Source: Kalaharituber pfeilii
Lineage: Eukaryota > Ascomycota > Pezizomycetes > Pezizales > Pezizaceae
Assembly (NCBI GenBank): GCA_015179045.1
Contig: WHUZ01000051.1
Coordinates: 372,001-436,000 of the forward strand
Length of the DNA stretch: 64,000 nt
Direction: 5' to 3'
Made by a program: the position numbers and the translations under genes. Below the pieces are notes generated by a model. The model saw only the letters and a program-made list of their open reading frames with translations, made no database searches and was not told the DNA's origin. This document shows, in pieces, positions 31,344-41,939 of the stretch (positions are counted from its first letter, which is position 1; each line of letters starts with the position of its first letter).

Positions 31344-32004
31344 ATCAATGTACCGAGTGAAATGTTCACATACTCCTGAACCTTAACATACCCCTGAACC
31401 TTCGTCATAAGGCACATATTAATGTGGAATATGCCAAACGCCCGACAATACCTATATCAAGAGTTTCCATCACATTTCGTATGGAATCAACCTTCACGGA
31501 AATGGACATCACGACAATGAGGAGTTGCAATTGGCCGTATCTATCACTGCAATCCCTTTATGTGAAATGTTCACATTCTCCTGAACCTCAACATACTCGG
31601 CATGAGATACAGAAGAATGAGCCAAATTTTATAGGTATGGTATATCTTTCTCACTATCAGGAGATGAAGCATAACGAGTTCAATTTGAGAGGTACAGCAG
31701 CAGCCTACCATAGCACAATAGTAACAAAGTGAGTCAAATTTAACGGGTATAAGAGTACAATTTGACTGGTATTCGATGGCACGAGATGCAGCTGAACAAG
31801 TCAAATTTGACAGGTATGGCAGGTCCATTTTACCTCGCGAGATGCAGCAAAATGAGCTGAATTTGATAGGCACTTTGACAGGCACGACACCTCCTCAATG
31901 GTGTGAGGTGTAGCACAACGAGTCAAATTTGACAGGTATGGTAGGTCCATTTCACCCCGCGAGATGCAGCAAAATGAGCCGAATTTGACAGGCACTTTGA
32001 CAGG

Positions 32005-32175
32005 TACAACAGCTCCTCAATTTGACAGGCACGATAGCTCCTCAATTTAACAGGTACGACAGCTCCTCAATTTAACAGGCACGACAGCTCCTCAATTTGG
32101 CAGGCACGATAGCTCCTCAATTTGACAGGCACGACAGCTCCTCAATTTGATAGGCACGACAGCTCCTTAATGGTG
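32005..32175 (+). repeat. 25 bp minisatellite, block 1
   Basis: About seven units of CTCAATTTGACAGGCACGAC plus AGCTC (25 bp), with TTAAC, TTGGC and GATAG variants. Confidence 0.9.
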
Positions 32176-32394
32176 CAAGGTGTGGCAGCAGAACGAGTCA
32201 AATGTGATAAGGTATGATAGGTCTATTTCACCTCACGAGATGCAGCAAAATGAGCTGAATTTGACAGACACTTTGACAGGCTTGACAGCTCCTCAATGGT
32301 GTGAGATGCAGCAGAACGAGTCAAATTTGACAGTTATGGTAGGTCCATCTCACCCCGCGAGATGCAGTAAAATGAGCTGAATTTGACAGGAACT

Positions 32395-32645
32395 TTAACA
32401 GGCACGACAGCTCCTCAATTTAACAGGCACGATAGCTCCTCAATTTAACAGGCACGACAGCTCCTCAATTTGACAGGCGCGATAGCTCCTCAATTTAACA
32501 GGCACGACAGCTCCTCAATTTGGCAGGTACGACAGCTCCTCAATTTGGCAGGCACGACAGCTCCTCAATTTGACAGGCACGATAGCTCCTCAATTTAACA
32601 GGCACGACAGCTCCTCAATTTGGTAGGCACGACAGCTTCTCAATG
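32395..32645 (+). repeat. 25 bp minisatellite, block 2
   Basis: About ten units of the same 25 bp repeat, with the same variants in a different order from block 1. The blocks are joined by longer satellite units. Confidence 0.9.
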
Positions 32646-33230
32646 GTGCGAGATGCAGCAGAACGAGTCAAATGTGATAGGTATGGTAGGTCTATTTCAC
32701 CTCACGAGATGCAGCAAAATGAGCCGAATTTGACAGACACTTTGATAGGTATAATAGCTTCTCAATGGTGTGAGATGCAGTACAATGAGCTGAATTTAAT
32801 AGGTATAACAGTCTCCCTCAATGGCGCAAGATGAGGATGGATGTGGTCAAGTTGACCGATATGACCTTGACAGGCAAAAATGAGGCAGAATAAGCTCAAT
32901 TTAACAGGTATGACAGCTTCCTTTCGATGGCGTGAGATGAGGCAGAATGAGCTCAAGTTGACAAGTATCACCGGACTCTTTCCACAATGTGAGAACAGCA
33001 GAATGAGCCAAATTTGACAGGTACGGCAGGACCCACCTAGCAGCGTGGAACATGGTAAAATGAGGGTCCCTTTCTATGGTGCAAAGTGAGGCGGTATGGC
33101 TCAATTTGACAGATACAATAAGACCTCCTTGATAGTGCAAGATATGCTAAAATGAGCTCAATTTACAATTTTACAAGTATGGCAATTATTTTCGATGGTG
33201 CAAGATGGGGCAAAATGAGAATGCGCTGGA

Positions 33231-33482
33231 CCGGTACGGCATGGTGCTAGAAGCCAGATAAGGAAGCTAGGTACACATGAAAGGGCATATGCTGGACATC
33301 TGAGCAATATCATTGTGGGTAGATATTAACCGGAATTTAGGTAGAGTTTATGGGCTGTAACGAGGGTTTCGCTATCCATGGGTTCTACAATTATTAGCAT
33401 TATACTCCACAAAATATATAAAATTAATACTAGAGCTCCCTGGATGCAGGAGTGGGATTACGTGATATTATAAATAACAATG
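33231..33482. other. gene-free stretch
   Basis: No gene or clear repeat seen. Confidence 0.4.
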
Positions 33483-33807
33483 AGAATATACCGATATGAA
33501 TAAATGCAGAGAAACGAGATTGTACGGTCATGGAACTGGTAAAGAGTGTATAGTCACTTGACGCCGACTTTACGGGGCTACAATGGTCCCTTATCCACTA
33601 CCGCTACACCTAAACTCACCCTCGCGGTCGCGAGGTGGCCACATGCTAGAGAATATACTGATATGAATAAATGCAGAGAAACGAGATTGTACGGTCATGG
33701 AACTGGTAAAGAGTGTACAGTCACTTGACGCCGACTTTACGGGTCCCTTATCCACTACCGCTACACCTACACTCACCCTCGCGGTCGCGAGGTGGCCACA
33801 TGCTAGT
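33483..33807 (+). repeat. 168 bp tandem duplication
   Basis: 33483-33650 is repeated at 33651-33807, both starting GAATATAC and ending GGTGGCCACATGCTAG. The second copy lacks about 10 bp (GGCTACAATG region). Otherwise only a few differences, so a fairly recent duplication. Confidence 0.88.
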
Positions 33808-33999
33808 ATCCAAGTACTCTTCATGTAACTTCTTGTTTTACTACCCTTTATTCAAGTAAGTGTATAATGCCATTGTTACTCACTTCTTGAGCAAGAAATG
33901 GAAAGTTGGTAAACATAATAGTGTCATGGCGAAATGACATGCGCAGTGCGAAGAGTAGGCCTAAACCTAAGAATTGTCCGGGTACCTGAGCTCTAGGTG

Positions 34000-34115
34000 G
34001 CCAGCGACCTGACGCGACCGGCTGGACAGCACCGGATACTCCTATATATCCCGACCGTACTACCGGCAGTCACGGTAGTTCTTCCTTTCGGTGCAACGGT
34101 TTGCAAAACGGTTGG
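34000..34115 (-). repeat. promoter-like repeat, copy 1
   Basis: In reverse complement: GGAAGAACTACCG, GGTAGTACGGTCGGGATATA and TATAGGAGTATCCGG. A related copy lies at 49240-49310 in the plus direction. The GATATATAGGAG segment resembles a TATA box, so this may be part of a decayed LTR. Confidence 0.6.
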
Positions 34116-34281
34116 TTGCAACCCGTAACAGATAGACCTATCATTGCTGCATGGGGCCTGTCTTTCAAGGCAATCTAAAATTACCAAGGCTCTAGAGTTA
34201 TTGTTATTATGTGGGCTTCTTGATAATATTGACATTTGCAGGTAGTCGCTGTGATGAGAAATGAAATTATCAATGGATGAT

Positions 34282-34365
34282 ATGAAAATGTACTGCGAAA
34301 GTGCGGTGCCATTGCGCTGCTGCCATTGCACTGCGAAGATGCGCTGCCATTACGCTGCGAAAATG
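34282..34365 (-). repeat. minisatellite with core TGCCATTGCGCTGC
   Basis: Three to four units, same family as 4567-4668, with the same leader (TGTACTGCGAAAGTGCGGTGCC) in the 4567 array. Confidence 0.75.
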
Positions 34366-34525
34366 ACTAAACTCTAGTGGAACCAGAGCAATCTGTTTTG
34401 ATTTTTTGTGATTTTTTTTGCAGCTTAATCTATTAACTGTAGAACATACTATTCCTCACGTCATACCTAATGCCCAGAGTCCTCCTGTCCTGCCCATGTT
34501 CCTCCTGCCAAGATTCCGGTAATAT

Positions 34526-37500
34526 CTAACTTAGACTATCATACAAAGCTTGCCAAGTCACAAAATCTATGCGATTATTTATATACCATCGAGCTTCAGG
34601 TTCCAAAACAACTAAGTGTGCCATTCCATCTATAGTAGAAACAGGTACAATTTTATTAATAGGCTTAGAAGGCCACCCTACTTTTACCATACCTTCAGCT
34701 CCATGCGGTGTCCGGCTTCCGACGCATTCCAGCGGGGAAACATGCGCCAAGGAAAGGAATTTATCTTCGCCCAACGCAAGTTCAAAAAACAGGTTTATCT
34801 TAGCTGGAAGTCGTCCCTTAATCGAATTTTTCAAGCCTGGATCCCGTACCCATGCCCAATCAGATCTCGCCTCACGATTTCGAAATTGGTATGGGCCTGT
34901 TGCTCGAATGTTATGCAAGACATAACCTTCTGGACTTTGTGTGTCGGATACAGGGACTTGCAATGTATTATATACACAGTATAAGTTGCTGTTAATTAAT
35001 GCTTCGACCTGTAATTTTGAGTAGCCCAATGTATGTTGCAAGTATTGCTGAGTCAGTTCAATGAGGTCAGGGCAAGCATATTTGACAGCAATCAGATCAA
35101 GCGAGTATAACTTCTCAGGACTTCGCTTGCCCTTTAAGATGGGTTTAGCGGGCTGCGGAGGTGTCGGATTTGTGGGTGTCGGGGATTCGGGCGTCGGATC
35201 TCCGGATGTCGGATTTCTGACATTAGGGATTTTATTCCGGATCTCCGGCAACTCTTCCGCCCATGCCGAAATATTCTTGTCACGCATAGCAAAAGCATGA
35301 CTTCGGGTATAATTTTGGAGAATTTGTAGCATAGCATCAACCTTATTGCTCCGATGGTATGCATCCTTCAACTCTTTGTGCATGGACTCACAAATTTCAG
35401 TAGAGTATTGGGGCAAAGATCCATATTTCGATATCTGATCACTGAAATGTGAGATAAGGTGAATTTTGGGAAAATTAAAATGGGATTTCTCTTCCAGAAT
35501 TTCCTTGACTAACTGCTGCCTCTCAAGCAAATTTTCCTTCTTTTTACGGTCGCGTGCTTTCCCAGTACACTTTTCTTCCGCTTGCTCAAGTCGGTGCTCC
35601 GACGCTAAGAGTCGGCTCGCGATTGCTGCTGCATCCCTAGAAGTCTTTGGTGCGCGATAGCGGAGAAATACATCTTTGTAGCGATGGAAGCTCTGAAGGT
35701 AGTAGTTCATATATCCTATAGTCTTGCCAGTGTGGATTAAGCAGAAGTCACTCAGATATCGAATGCAAAGTATTGCCTGATTGAATTCCTGAATCTGGTC
35801 ACCGCTCGGTCTCTCCTGGTCAGAATTCCGACGCAATGCAGCTGCAAATGAAGCGAGAATGACTTTTCCAACGTCGCGGAGTTCTTTGCCTGTCCACTGT
35901 GTGATAGATCGGTATGCCTTACCCGGTGGCTTAAATGATGGATAGGGAGGAAGTCTTTTCCATATGAAGTCAAATGCCACAAGACGATTATGGTGTGTGA
36001 GGAACCCTTGTATCCAGTCCATCATATGCTCAATAATTCCTAAGTAAATGTTGTGAAGTAAATCCCCTCGTACCAGGTCCGGAGGCGCAAGTGGTAGTGT
36101 CCAGAGTGCGTTGTCAACGAATTTGACCCCTTCGGAATGTAGACTGTCGGAATTTGCATAGGCTTCGGCATATGTCTGATGATCGCGATCCGGATATTTG
36201 TCTTCATCTCCCAGGGCTTTTGCAGGGACAGTACATATGGTACAGACGTTATTGTAGAGGCCATGCAGAGTTGCGTTTTCCATATAATCTGCTAACCAAC
36301 AACATAAACGTGGAAAACAAAGACGGATCTGTTCATCAGCACATATCATTTCGATTCCTAGTTGACACTTAGTTTCTGTAAGTGGACGTAGAATGCGGGC
36401 TAGAATATGATGAATCACTTGTAGCGATTCAGCCTCCTGTGTCTCAATAGAGTATCCCGGAATGTGGTTGACTCGCTTAGGTATGGTTGGTAGTATAGCT
36501 ATTGGAACCCAAGCATTCATACTTGGACTGTTCCGCACCCCTGAAGTGATATTTCCTATAGTCATATACAATGGCCAAATCTTCTTATCTCCAGAATAAT
36601 TTGTGAGGTGTGATCCATCTGATGCTAGCAGTACTGGAATTAATGTACCTCCGACTGGTAGTTCCTCCTGCATATATAATTAATACTAGAATAGTACATG
36701 GTACAAGATCTACTTACTTGAGCTTCCCACCACCAACTTCCAGTATGCATTTCATGGTAAATTCGCTCACCTGCAGCATTTTTTTCCTGAACAGGTGCCC
36801 AGACCAGCGAGTCTTTATATGCTCTCTGCCTTAGCAGATATTTGATACAATCAATGATATGTCGATAATAGAATTTTGTACCTAAAGCAAGTCTAAAATT
36901 AACATTTCCTTCATGCCATGAAGGTGCTGTAGGCATTTTATCTATCTGGTTGTAGAGGGTGTATGCTGAGCGGAAGGAGATGCGAGACGTCGGATTGCTA
37001 ACGGAGTTGGTCGGAAAAATGTTGTCACGGAAAAATTCATCTATTCGATGCTTGGGGACATGCGAAGAGTAGAGAAAACGGGCTAGCTTGTAGTCCAGGG
37101 CACTGACAAATGGATGGAGGAAGTTGTATGTTGAACTGCGTTTCTTATGAAATAGATACACCCTGGTTGGATCTCCTGCCCTAAACTCTGCAGGGAAAGC
37201 CTGCATAGTATTGCCTTGTAAATTAGACGAGGCAGGCGGGTGTGAGGCGGTGGGTTCTAAAGTGGTAGGTTCCGACACAGTGGGTTGCGAAGTGGTGGCT
37301 TGTGAAGTGGTGGCTTGTACGGTGGGCTGTGAGGTGGTGGGCTGTGAGGAAGAGCTAGTAATGGAGCTGGCGCTGATAGTTGAGCTTGATCCCCCGTCCT
37401 CTACAGTACCTATTGGAAAATCCGCAAAATACATCACAATCTGTTGTTCTAACTCCTCATCGGTACCAGTATTATCATTTCCCTGGCATCTAATACCTGG

Positions 37501-37677
37501 TATCCGCCTCATAACGTCGGGCAATGGCTGGATGTCAGAATGTGGTCGTTTCAAGGAGCGATCAGAACGGACAGGTATAGTGTATTCTGGATGATATCTT
37601 CTGAGATGGTCTGCATATGCTCCTGCGGAACTATAACGAAGAGGGCATAAAGGGCAGCTTGAGGTATAGGAATTCAT
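34526..37677 (-). CDS. Plavaka-type transposase, one intron
   Basis: Exon 1 is 37677-36718, a 50 bp intron spans 36717-36668 (GTAAGT to TGCAG), exon 2 is 36667-34526, giving 1033 residues. The join is in phase and restores HTGSWWWEAQ followed by EELPVGGTLIPVLLASDGSH, the pattern of this family. The N-terminus holds a C2H2-like finger, CPLCPLRYSSAGAYADHLRR. A Ser/Thr/Pro/Gln-rich linker with TSQPT repeats follows. The catalytic region has ASDGSHLTNYSGDKKIWPLY, MTIGNI, CTICTVPAKALGDE, GDLLHNIYLGIIEHM and FPKIHLISHFSDQI. Plavaka elements are cut-and-paste transposons related to CACTA. No stop or frameshift is seen, so the enzyme may be functional. I could not locate terminal inverted repeats. 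Confidence 0.88.
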
Positions 37678-38481
37678 TGTGTTAATGGTGAGTATAGTAA
37701 AATCAAGAACAGTTTCCAGACTAGGTCTGTTCTAAGTTTTAAATGACAATAGAACTTCAAATAGGGGTCTACAAGAGACCCTACATTAGTAAGAAGTTAC
37801 CTTCAGTTTCAAATTTACAGTACCAAGTCCGGGCAGGTGCTAGTCATTACTGTGAGGTGGCGACTGGACTTAGTAACGTCTTGAGGCTAAAATGACTTTA
37901 CGCTGCCATTGTGCTGCAAAGGTACGACTTTTCGTACAGTAGATAAAGATAATAGGCATTATTCTAGAATCCGACTAATTACATCGGGAATCTACTGATT
38001 CATGTACTAGCACCTACTAGGGTAGTCGGTTTCCCCTTACTGGCTTAGCCTGATCGCACCGATTGCAATTAACACACTAGCCATTCTCTATTATCTTTGG
38101 CCTTCGCATTGGCGATAAAGTATGAGTAGTATTATGGTTAGCTTGTTAATATATATTCGACCTTTCATGCATCTTCCAGTAGAGCTCTCTAACATTCTCT
38201 ATTCCAAGGGAGCAATTTCTAGTATATCCTAAAACTTTCTTTATTACCTTCTATCAGATACTGGATATCTGTCAACAAACCTGCGTGTATACTATTGAAT
38301 AGTATATAGATAGCTTCTTACATTCTACTTTGAGAACTATTGTCCAGAAACAGGAATTTCCTTTTACAAAATTAATTCTCCGATCTATAGTGTTGTCAGC
38401 TTTTGGGTAAGTTTTTACAAGGATGCATACTAGAGTAGCTTTGCCGGTTGGCACTAACAGTGATAATCATACTTAGATTAA
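37678..38481. other. intergenic region between divergent Plavaka-linked genes
   Basis: About 800 bp between the starts of two divergently transcribed genes, so it probably contains both promoters. A single trace of the GCTGCCATTGTGCTGC repeat is at 37898. No TATA motif stands out. Confidence 0.45.
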
Positions 38482-39384
38482 ATGCCAACTCCTGCAAACT
38501 TGGTTAGCCAATCAAAATTGATACTTGGGTGGCCTGCTAATGACCCCACCTATAATCAATGGCGGGAAGCTATGACCTCTCATTGCAAAGCCAATAATAT
38601 CAAGGGAATACGACAGGCTGGGAGAGCAGGATGGGAGGCCTTAGTGGTTTATGCCATGACAGTACCTGGGATTCCTGCTTCTGGACTTGAATTGTTGGGA
38701 CTACCCGTGCGGAATGCTAGACAACGAGAAGCCAAAAAAGCGTTAGAGGCACTATGCCAAGATGCATGCAAGAAGATCCGAAGCAGAGACCTACAATTGA
38801 CAGTACGGGCAAACCAACAGCGGAATAGTACGGATGCTGCTGCAGGTGTTATTAGAGCTGCTGATGGAGGAATTGTGGCCCCCCACGTCGGATCTCCACC
38901 TCAGAGTGTCGCAAACCAGCCTTCGGTTGTTGTCTATATTATTGATCCTGCGGATAACAATTGCTATACTGCCACAGATGCTGATCCCAGACCTCTCGCC
39001 ATACAACCAGTCCGATGGGGGAAATGGGACCTTGGGCCACAATACAGAGCTCGTTTTGTTTTACAAAGCAAAAGCTTGGAAGAAGTCTATAGAGGAGTCA
39101 AAAGCAAGATTCCTGCTGGACGGACTATTAGAGCTATCTATGGCTGCGTAGTTCGGCCTGCTACAGGAGTTGTCATCAATCCAGATGTAGACTTGGAACA
39201 CCTCACAACAGATACTGAGTTCGCTGCATTCCTCCAAGACACAGCAAGCAAGCCAGTAGCTCTTCAGGTTTATTTGAAACATAATAAGCGAGCCGATACT
39301 CCTGCACCTGATGGCCTCGGATATTTTGCCACTGATCACTTTGAGCTGGAAGAAAAGGAGCTCTGGGATGCTGCTAATGCATAG
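38482..39384 (+). CDS. hypothetical 300-aa protein next to the Plavaka transposase
   Basis: An uninterrupted frame of 300 residues starting MPTPANLVSQSKLILGWPAN. The N-terminal third is helical and basic (AKKALEALCQDACKKIRSRD). The C-terminal half has VRWGKWDLGPQYRARFVLQS, EEVYRGVKSKIPAGRTIRAI, then DTEFAAFLQD and ALQVYLKHN, which could be a small alpha-beta domain. I do not recognise the family. It is divergent from the transposase, 805 bp away, and followed by a hairpin repeat and a third broken gene. It may be an accessory gene of the transposon (a DNA-binding or capsid-like role would be guesswork) or a neighbour. Codon pattern and the lack of stops suggest real coding use. Confidence 0.6.
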   Translation: MPTPANLVSQSKLILGWPANDPTYNQWREAMTSHCKANNIKGIRQAGRAGWEALVVYAMTVPGIPASGLELLGLPVRNARQREAKKALEALCQDACKKIRSRDLQLTVRANQQRNSTDAAAGVIRAADGGIVAPHVGSPPQSVANQPSVVVYIIDPADNNCYTATDADPRPLAIQPVRWGKWDLGPQYRARFVLQSKSLEEVYRGVKSKIPAGRTIRAIYGCVVRPATGVVINPDVDLEHLTTDTEFAAFLQDTASKPVALQVYLKHNKRADTPAPDGLGYFATDHFELEEKELWDAANA

Positions 39385-39431
39385 ATGCGTTGATTTGACA
39401 GCTGACGTCGGATCGAGGTCTGAGCACGGAA

Positions 39432-39597
39432 GAACAGTTATCTCTTGGACCGGTGAGATATGCCTACACTTGCATTAGTGGATCGTTGCTATAACGCATT
39501 TTCGAGATTGTTTGGCAGCAAATGTTTTATTCCTACATTGCCAAGATCTACTAATGCAAGTGTAGGCACGTCTCACCGGTCCCAGAGATAACTGTTA
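39432..39597. repeat. hairpin element with ~51 bp inverted arms
   Basis: The left arm 39432-39483 starts AACAGTTATCTCTTGGACCG. The right arm 39545-39597 is its reverse complement with about four mismatches (AACAGTTATCTCTGGGACCG). The spacer is about 60 bp and AT-rich. It may be a MITE, or the terminal hairpin of a larger element. It begins about 50 bp after the 300-aa ORF. Confidence 0.88.
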
Positions 39598-40003
39598 CCA
39601 GTATTTAGTGATGCAGGTGGGGGCTAACTTATTGGCTGTGCCAGCATTTTTGTTTTTTTTGTTTTGTTTTATATCATTAATCGCGTGCCGCGCTGGCTAT
39701 GGTGATAGCAAGCGGTCTGTGAGCATGTGAGGCTAAGGGCTGTATCTGACTTTGGATGCGAAAAATCGAAAAAGCAATATTCTTCCTATCTAGAAAATCT
39801 CTGTATTATCATTAGCAAAAAGTACACGTAAAAGGGGTTGAAAACATACCTATCGCTCCCTCACTCCTAGTTCAATTACCTATATAGACAGTGGATTCCG
39901 TCCTACACGGATTAACTCTAAACCTTCATCATCTACTCCGTACTTCTGCTTCTACTTCTCTCTATACCTTCTACCTCTCTCTATACCTTCTACTATTACC
40001 TCA
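39598..40003 (-). other. gene-free stretch with family A tail at 39646-39712
   Basis: A T-rich tract at 39646-39670, ATATCATTAATCGC, GTGCCGCGCTGGCTATGGTGATA form a diverged family A tail on the minus strand. The hairpin core is shortened and no target duplication is clear. The remainder is pyrimidine-rich leader sequence before the ATG at 40004. Confidence 0.6.
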
Positions 40004-41521
40004 ATGAAACCTCGTCCAACACTCTCAAGCTCTCAATCACTATCTGCTGGTTCCTCAGGAGGTAGGAAAAGGTCAAATATGAACACTCGTGATGAGCGGG
40101 TAAAGCGGGTTGCTCAAATCGTCTCCTTTGCACCTGAGGATAGTGAGGTTAGTATAAATTCCTCTGGAGAATTTATCAAGCTAGGAAAACTTACCTGAGG
40201 CTATTCATTAGGATGATCCGATTGTAGACTCCGATATTGAAAATGAGGAACCAAATAGCACTCCTTCCGACACTTCAAATCCGACAGCATACATCGGAAA
40301 GAAAACGCGAAGTGTTATCATGATCCCGGAGCGTCTCAGAGGCCTCACCTTTCGCGCAGAACAGGAAGTTCGAAGATATACATTATTTCAAGGGCCATTG
40401 CTGCCCTGCCATGGCGAACAGCTACAAGCGGGGTCATGTGATATAAAAAAAAAAAAAAAAAAAAAGGGCCATTGCTCTCAGCCGTAGATGTGATTGATTT
40501 AGTGATTCATGCCTGGGTAAAAGCTGAGGATAGTCTCAAACAATATATGCCACGGGTAAAAGAGGTGGAGTCACATGTTTGTAACTCTAATCCATGCATC
40601 TTTATTGAACCAGGAAGCTGACATTGACTCAAGCTCAAGGCAGTCCACTCACGGACTAGATCTCACCTGGTAACAGCTTGCCGTACCAGTGTGACTACTC
40701 TTTATAATATCAATACTTTAAGTAAAGAGGATATAGCCCAAAAAGTTCATTGGCTGCTATTGGAGGATCGATTTACTTGCCTCGAGCAGACTAGGAATGT
40801 AAGTAAATCATCAAGTAATATTATGTCGGAGTTCTTACAGATTGTGTCGGAATATAGACAGCGGAAGGCCGTTTTCGAGCAAAAGAGATTGTTGAAGTCA
40901 TTTATCAAAAGTATTTTGCTCGGCCCAGAATGCGAGGTGTTGTTGATCCTGAGTTTTTTGACTCAATTAATGATATCTTCATTTGCTTGGTTTGCACGGC
41001 TTTGTACCACTGTCTCGAAGCATGGAGGTCAGGCGTTTGCATACCAGCGGGCAGAAATGAGTTTAAACACCGTACTGCTGGAGGTAAGTTATATCTAACA
41101 TTGGTTCTTGATGAAATCTGACAGTATACAAGAGCACTTCAGGCGAATTCGCGATACTTTTAGAGCACACACACCTATCGCACAAAAGCTGCTGATAGAC
41201 ACTATTAAAGCAGAAGTGAGCGCTAAAATCAATACCGAACTTCGCGAATTGAGCTTTACGCGAGTGGAGCCGCTCCCAGTTGATACAAGCGATGCATATG
41301 AAGCAGAATTAAGACTTGCACTTCAGATTTCGCAGATGAAAATCCCAAGATTGCCAACTGCAGAAGGTCTGATCTCAGGCTCCGTACGTCGGAATATTGA
41401 TCTTGAGGGGTCAACTACCGCGTACTCTTCTTCCCTTGCATCTACTTTTGTCCTTGATGATAGCGATTCGTTAACTGAAGTAGATTCGTCCCCAGAAGTT
41501 GACGATTCACAAGTTTTGTAG
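40004..41521 (+). pseudogene. multi-exon gene disrupted by a micro-retroposon, possibly DUF6532-like
   Basis: Exon 1, 40004-40147 (MKPRPTLSSSQSLSAGSSGG...), joins in phase across a 64 bp GT-AG intron to DDPIVDSDIENEEP at 40212. That exon encodes IPERLRGLTFRAEQEVRRY and is then split by the insertion at 40403. Beyond it GPLLSAVDVIDLVIHAWVKA resumes in the original frame. Further exons with less certain joins give KEDIAQKVHWLLLEDRFTCL, GVVDPEFFDSINDIFICLVC, TALYHCLEAWRSGVCIPAGR, IQEHFRRIRDTFRAHTPIAQ, and an acidic tail to 41521. The layout recalls DUF6532-type proteins of transposon-rich fungi, but that is a tentative reading. The insertion adds a stop, so the gene is probably dead. Confidence 0.6.
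40403..40464 (+). mobile_element. micro-retroposon, hairpin family B, in an exon
   Basis: A 62 bp insertion GCCCTGCCATGGCGAACAGC, TACAAGCGGGGTCATGTGAT, AT and about 20 A residues, flanked by a perfect 12 bp duplication AGGGCCATTGCT (40391-40402, 40465-40476). Removing it with one target copy rejoins GGG CCA TTG CTC in frame, so it clearly interrupts a coding exon. Confidence 0.95.
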
Positions 41522-41614
41522 CCCTATTTTGGCATCTGGTCTCGTTCAAGTTGTTGATCTCATTCAAGTTATAGCCTACAGAGTGGTATATATGTTCTGA
41601 AAATTGGTATCCTT

Positions 41615-41935
41615 AGCAGAAAGTCGTTTATGTTTTTTCCTCTTTATCTTGGTGGAAAGTCGTTTATGTTTTTTCCTCTTTATCTTGGTGGGAAGTCGTT
41701 TATGTTTTTTCCTCTTGATTTTGGTGTAAAGTCGTTTATGTTTTTTCCTCTTTATCTTGGTGCAAAGTTGTTTATGTTTTTTCCTCTTCATCTTGCTGGA
41801 AAGCCGTTTATATTCTTTTTTCCTCTTTATCTTGCTGGAAAGCCGTTTATATTCTTTTTTCCTCTTCATCTTGCTAGAAAGCCATTATATTCTTTTTTCC
41901 TTTCTTCATCTTGGTAGAAAGCTGTTGATGTTCTT
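41615..41935 (-). repeat. 36 bp minisatellite encoding Lys/Arg-rich repeats
   Basis: Eight to nine units of AAAGTCGTTTATGTTTTTTC plus CTCTTTATCTTGGTGG. The minus strand stays open for 97 codons as 12-residue repeats, TKIKRKKHKRLS. It lies about 100 bp after the broken gene and runs towards it. Whether the peptide is made is unknown. Confidence 0.85.
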
Positions 41936-41939
41936 TTTC

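Larger units (their letters stand above)
31570..33230 (+). repeat. large satellite field, AATTTGACAGGTATGG family
   Basis: Mixed units of roughly 55-100 bp with GAGTCAAATTTGACAGGTAT, GAGATGCAGCAAAATGAGC and GGTCCATTTCACC. They include two blocks of a pure 25 bp repeat. Same family as 5436, 7620 and 24935. Short frames on both strands are by-products. Confidence 0.85.
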
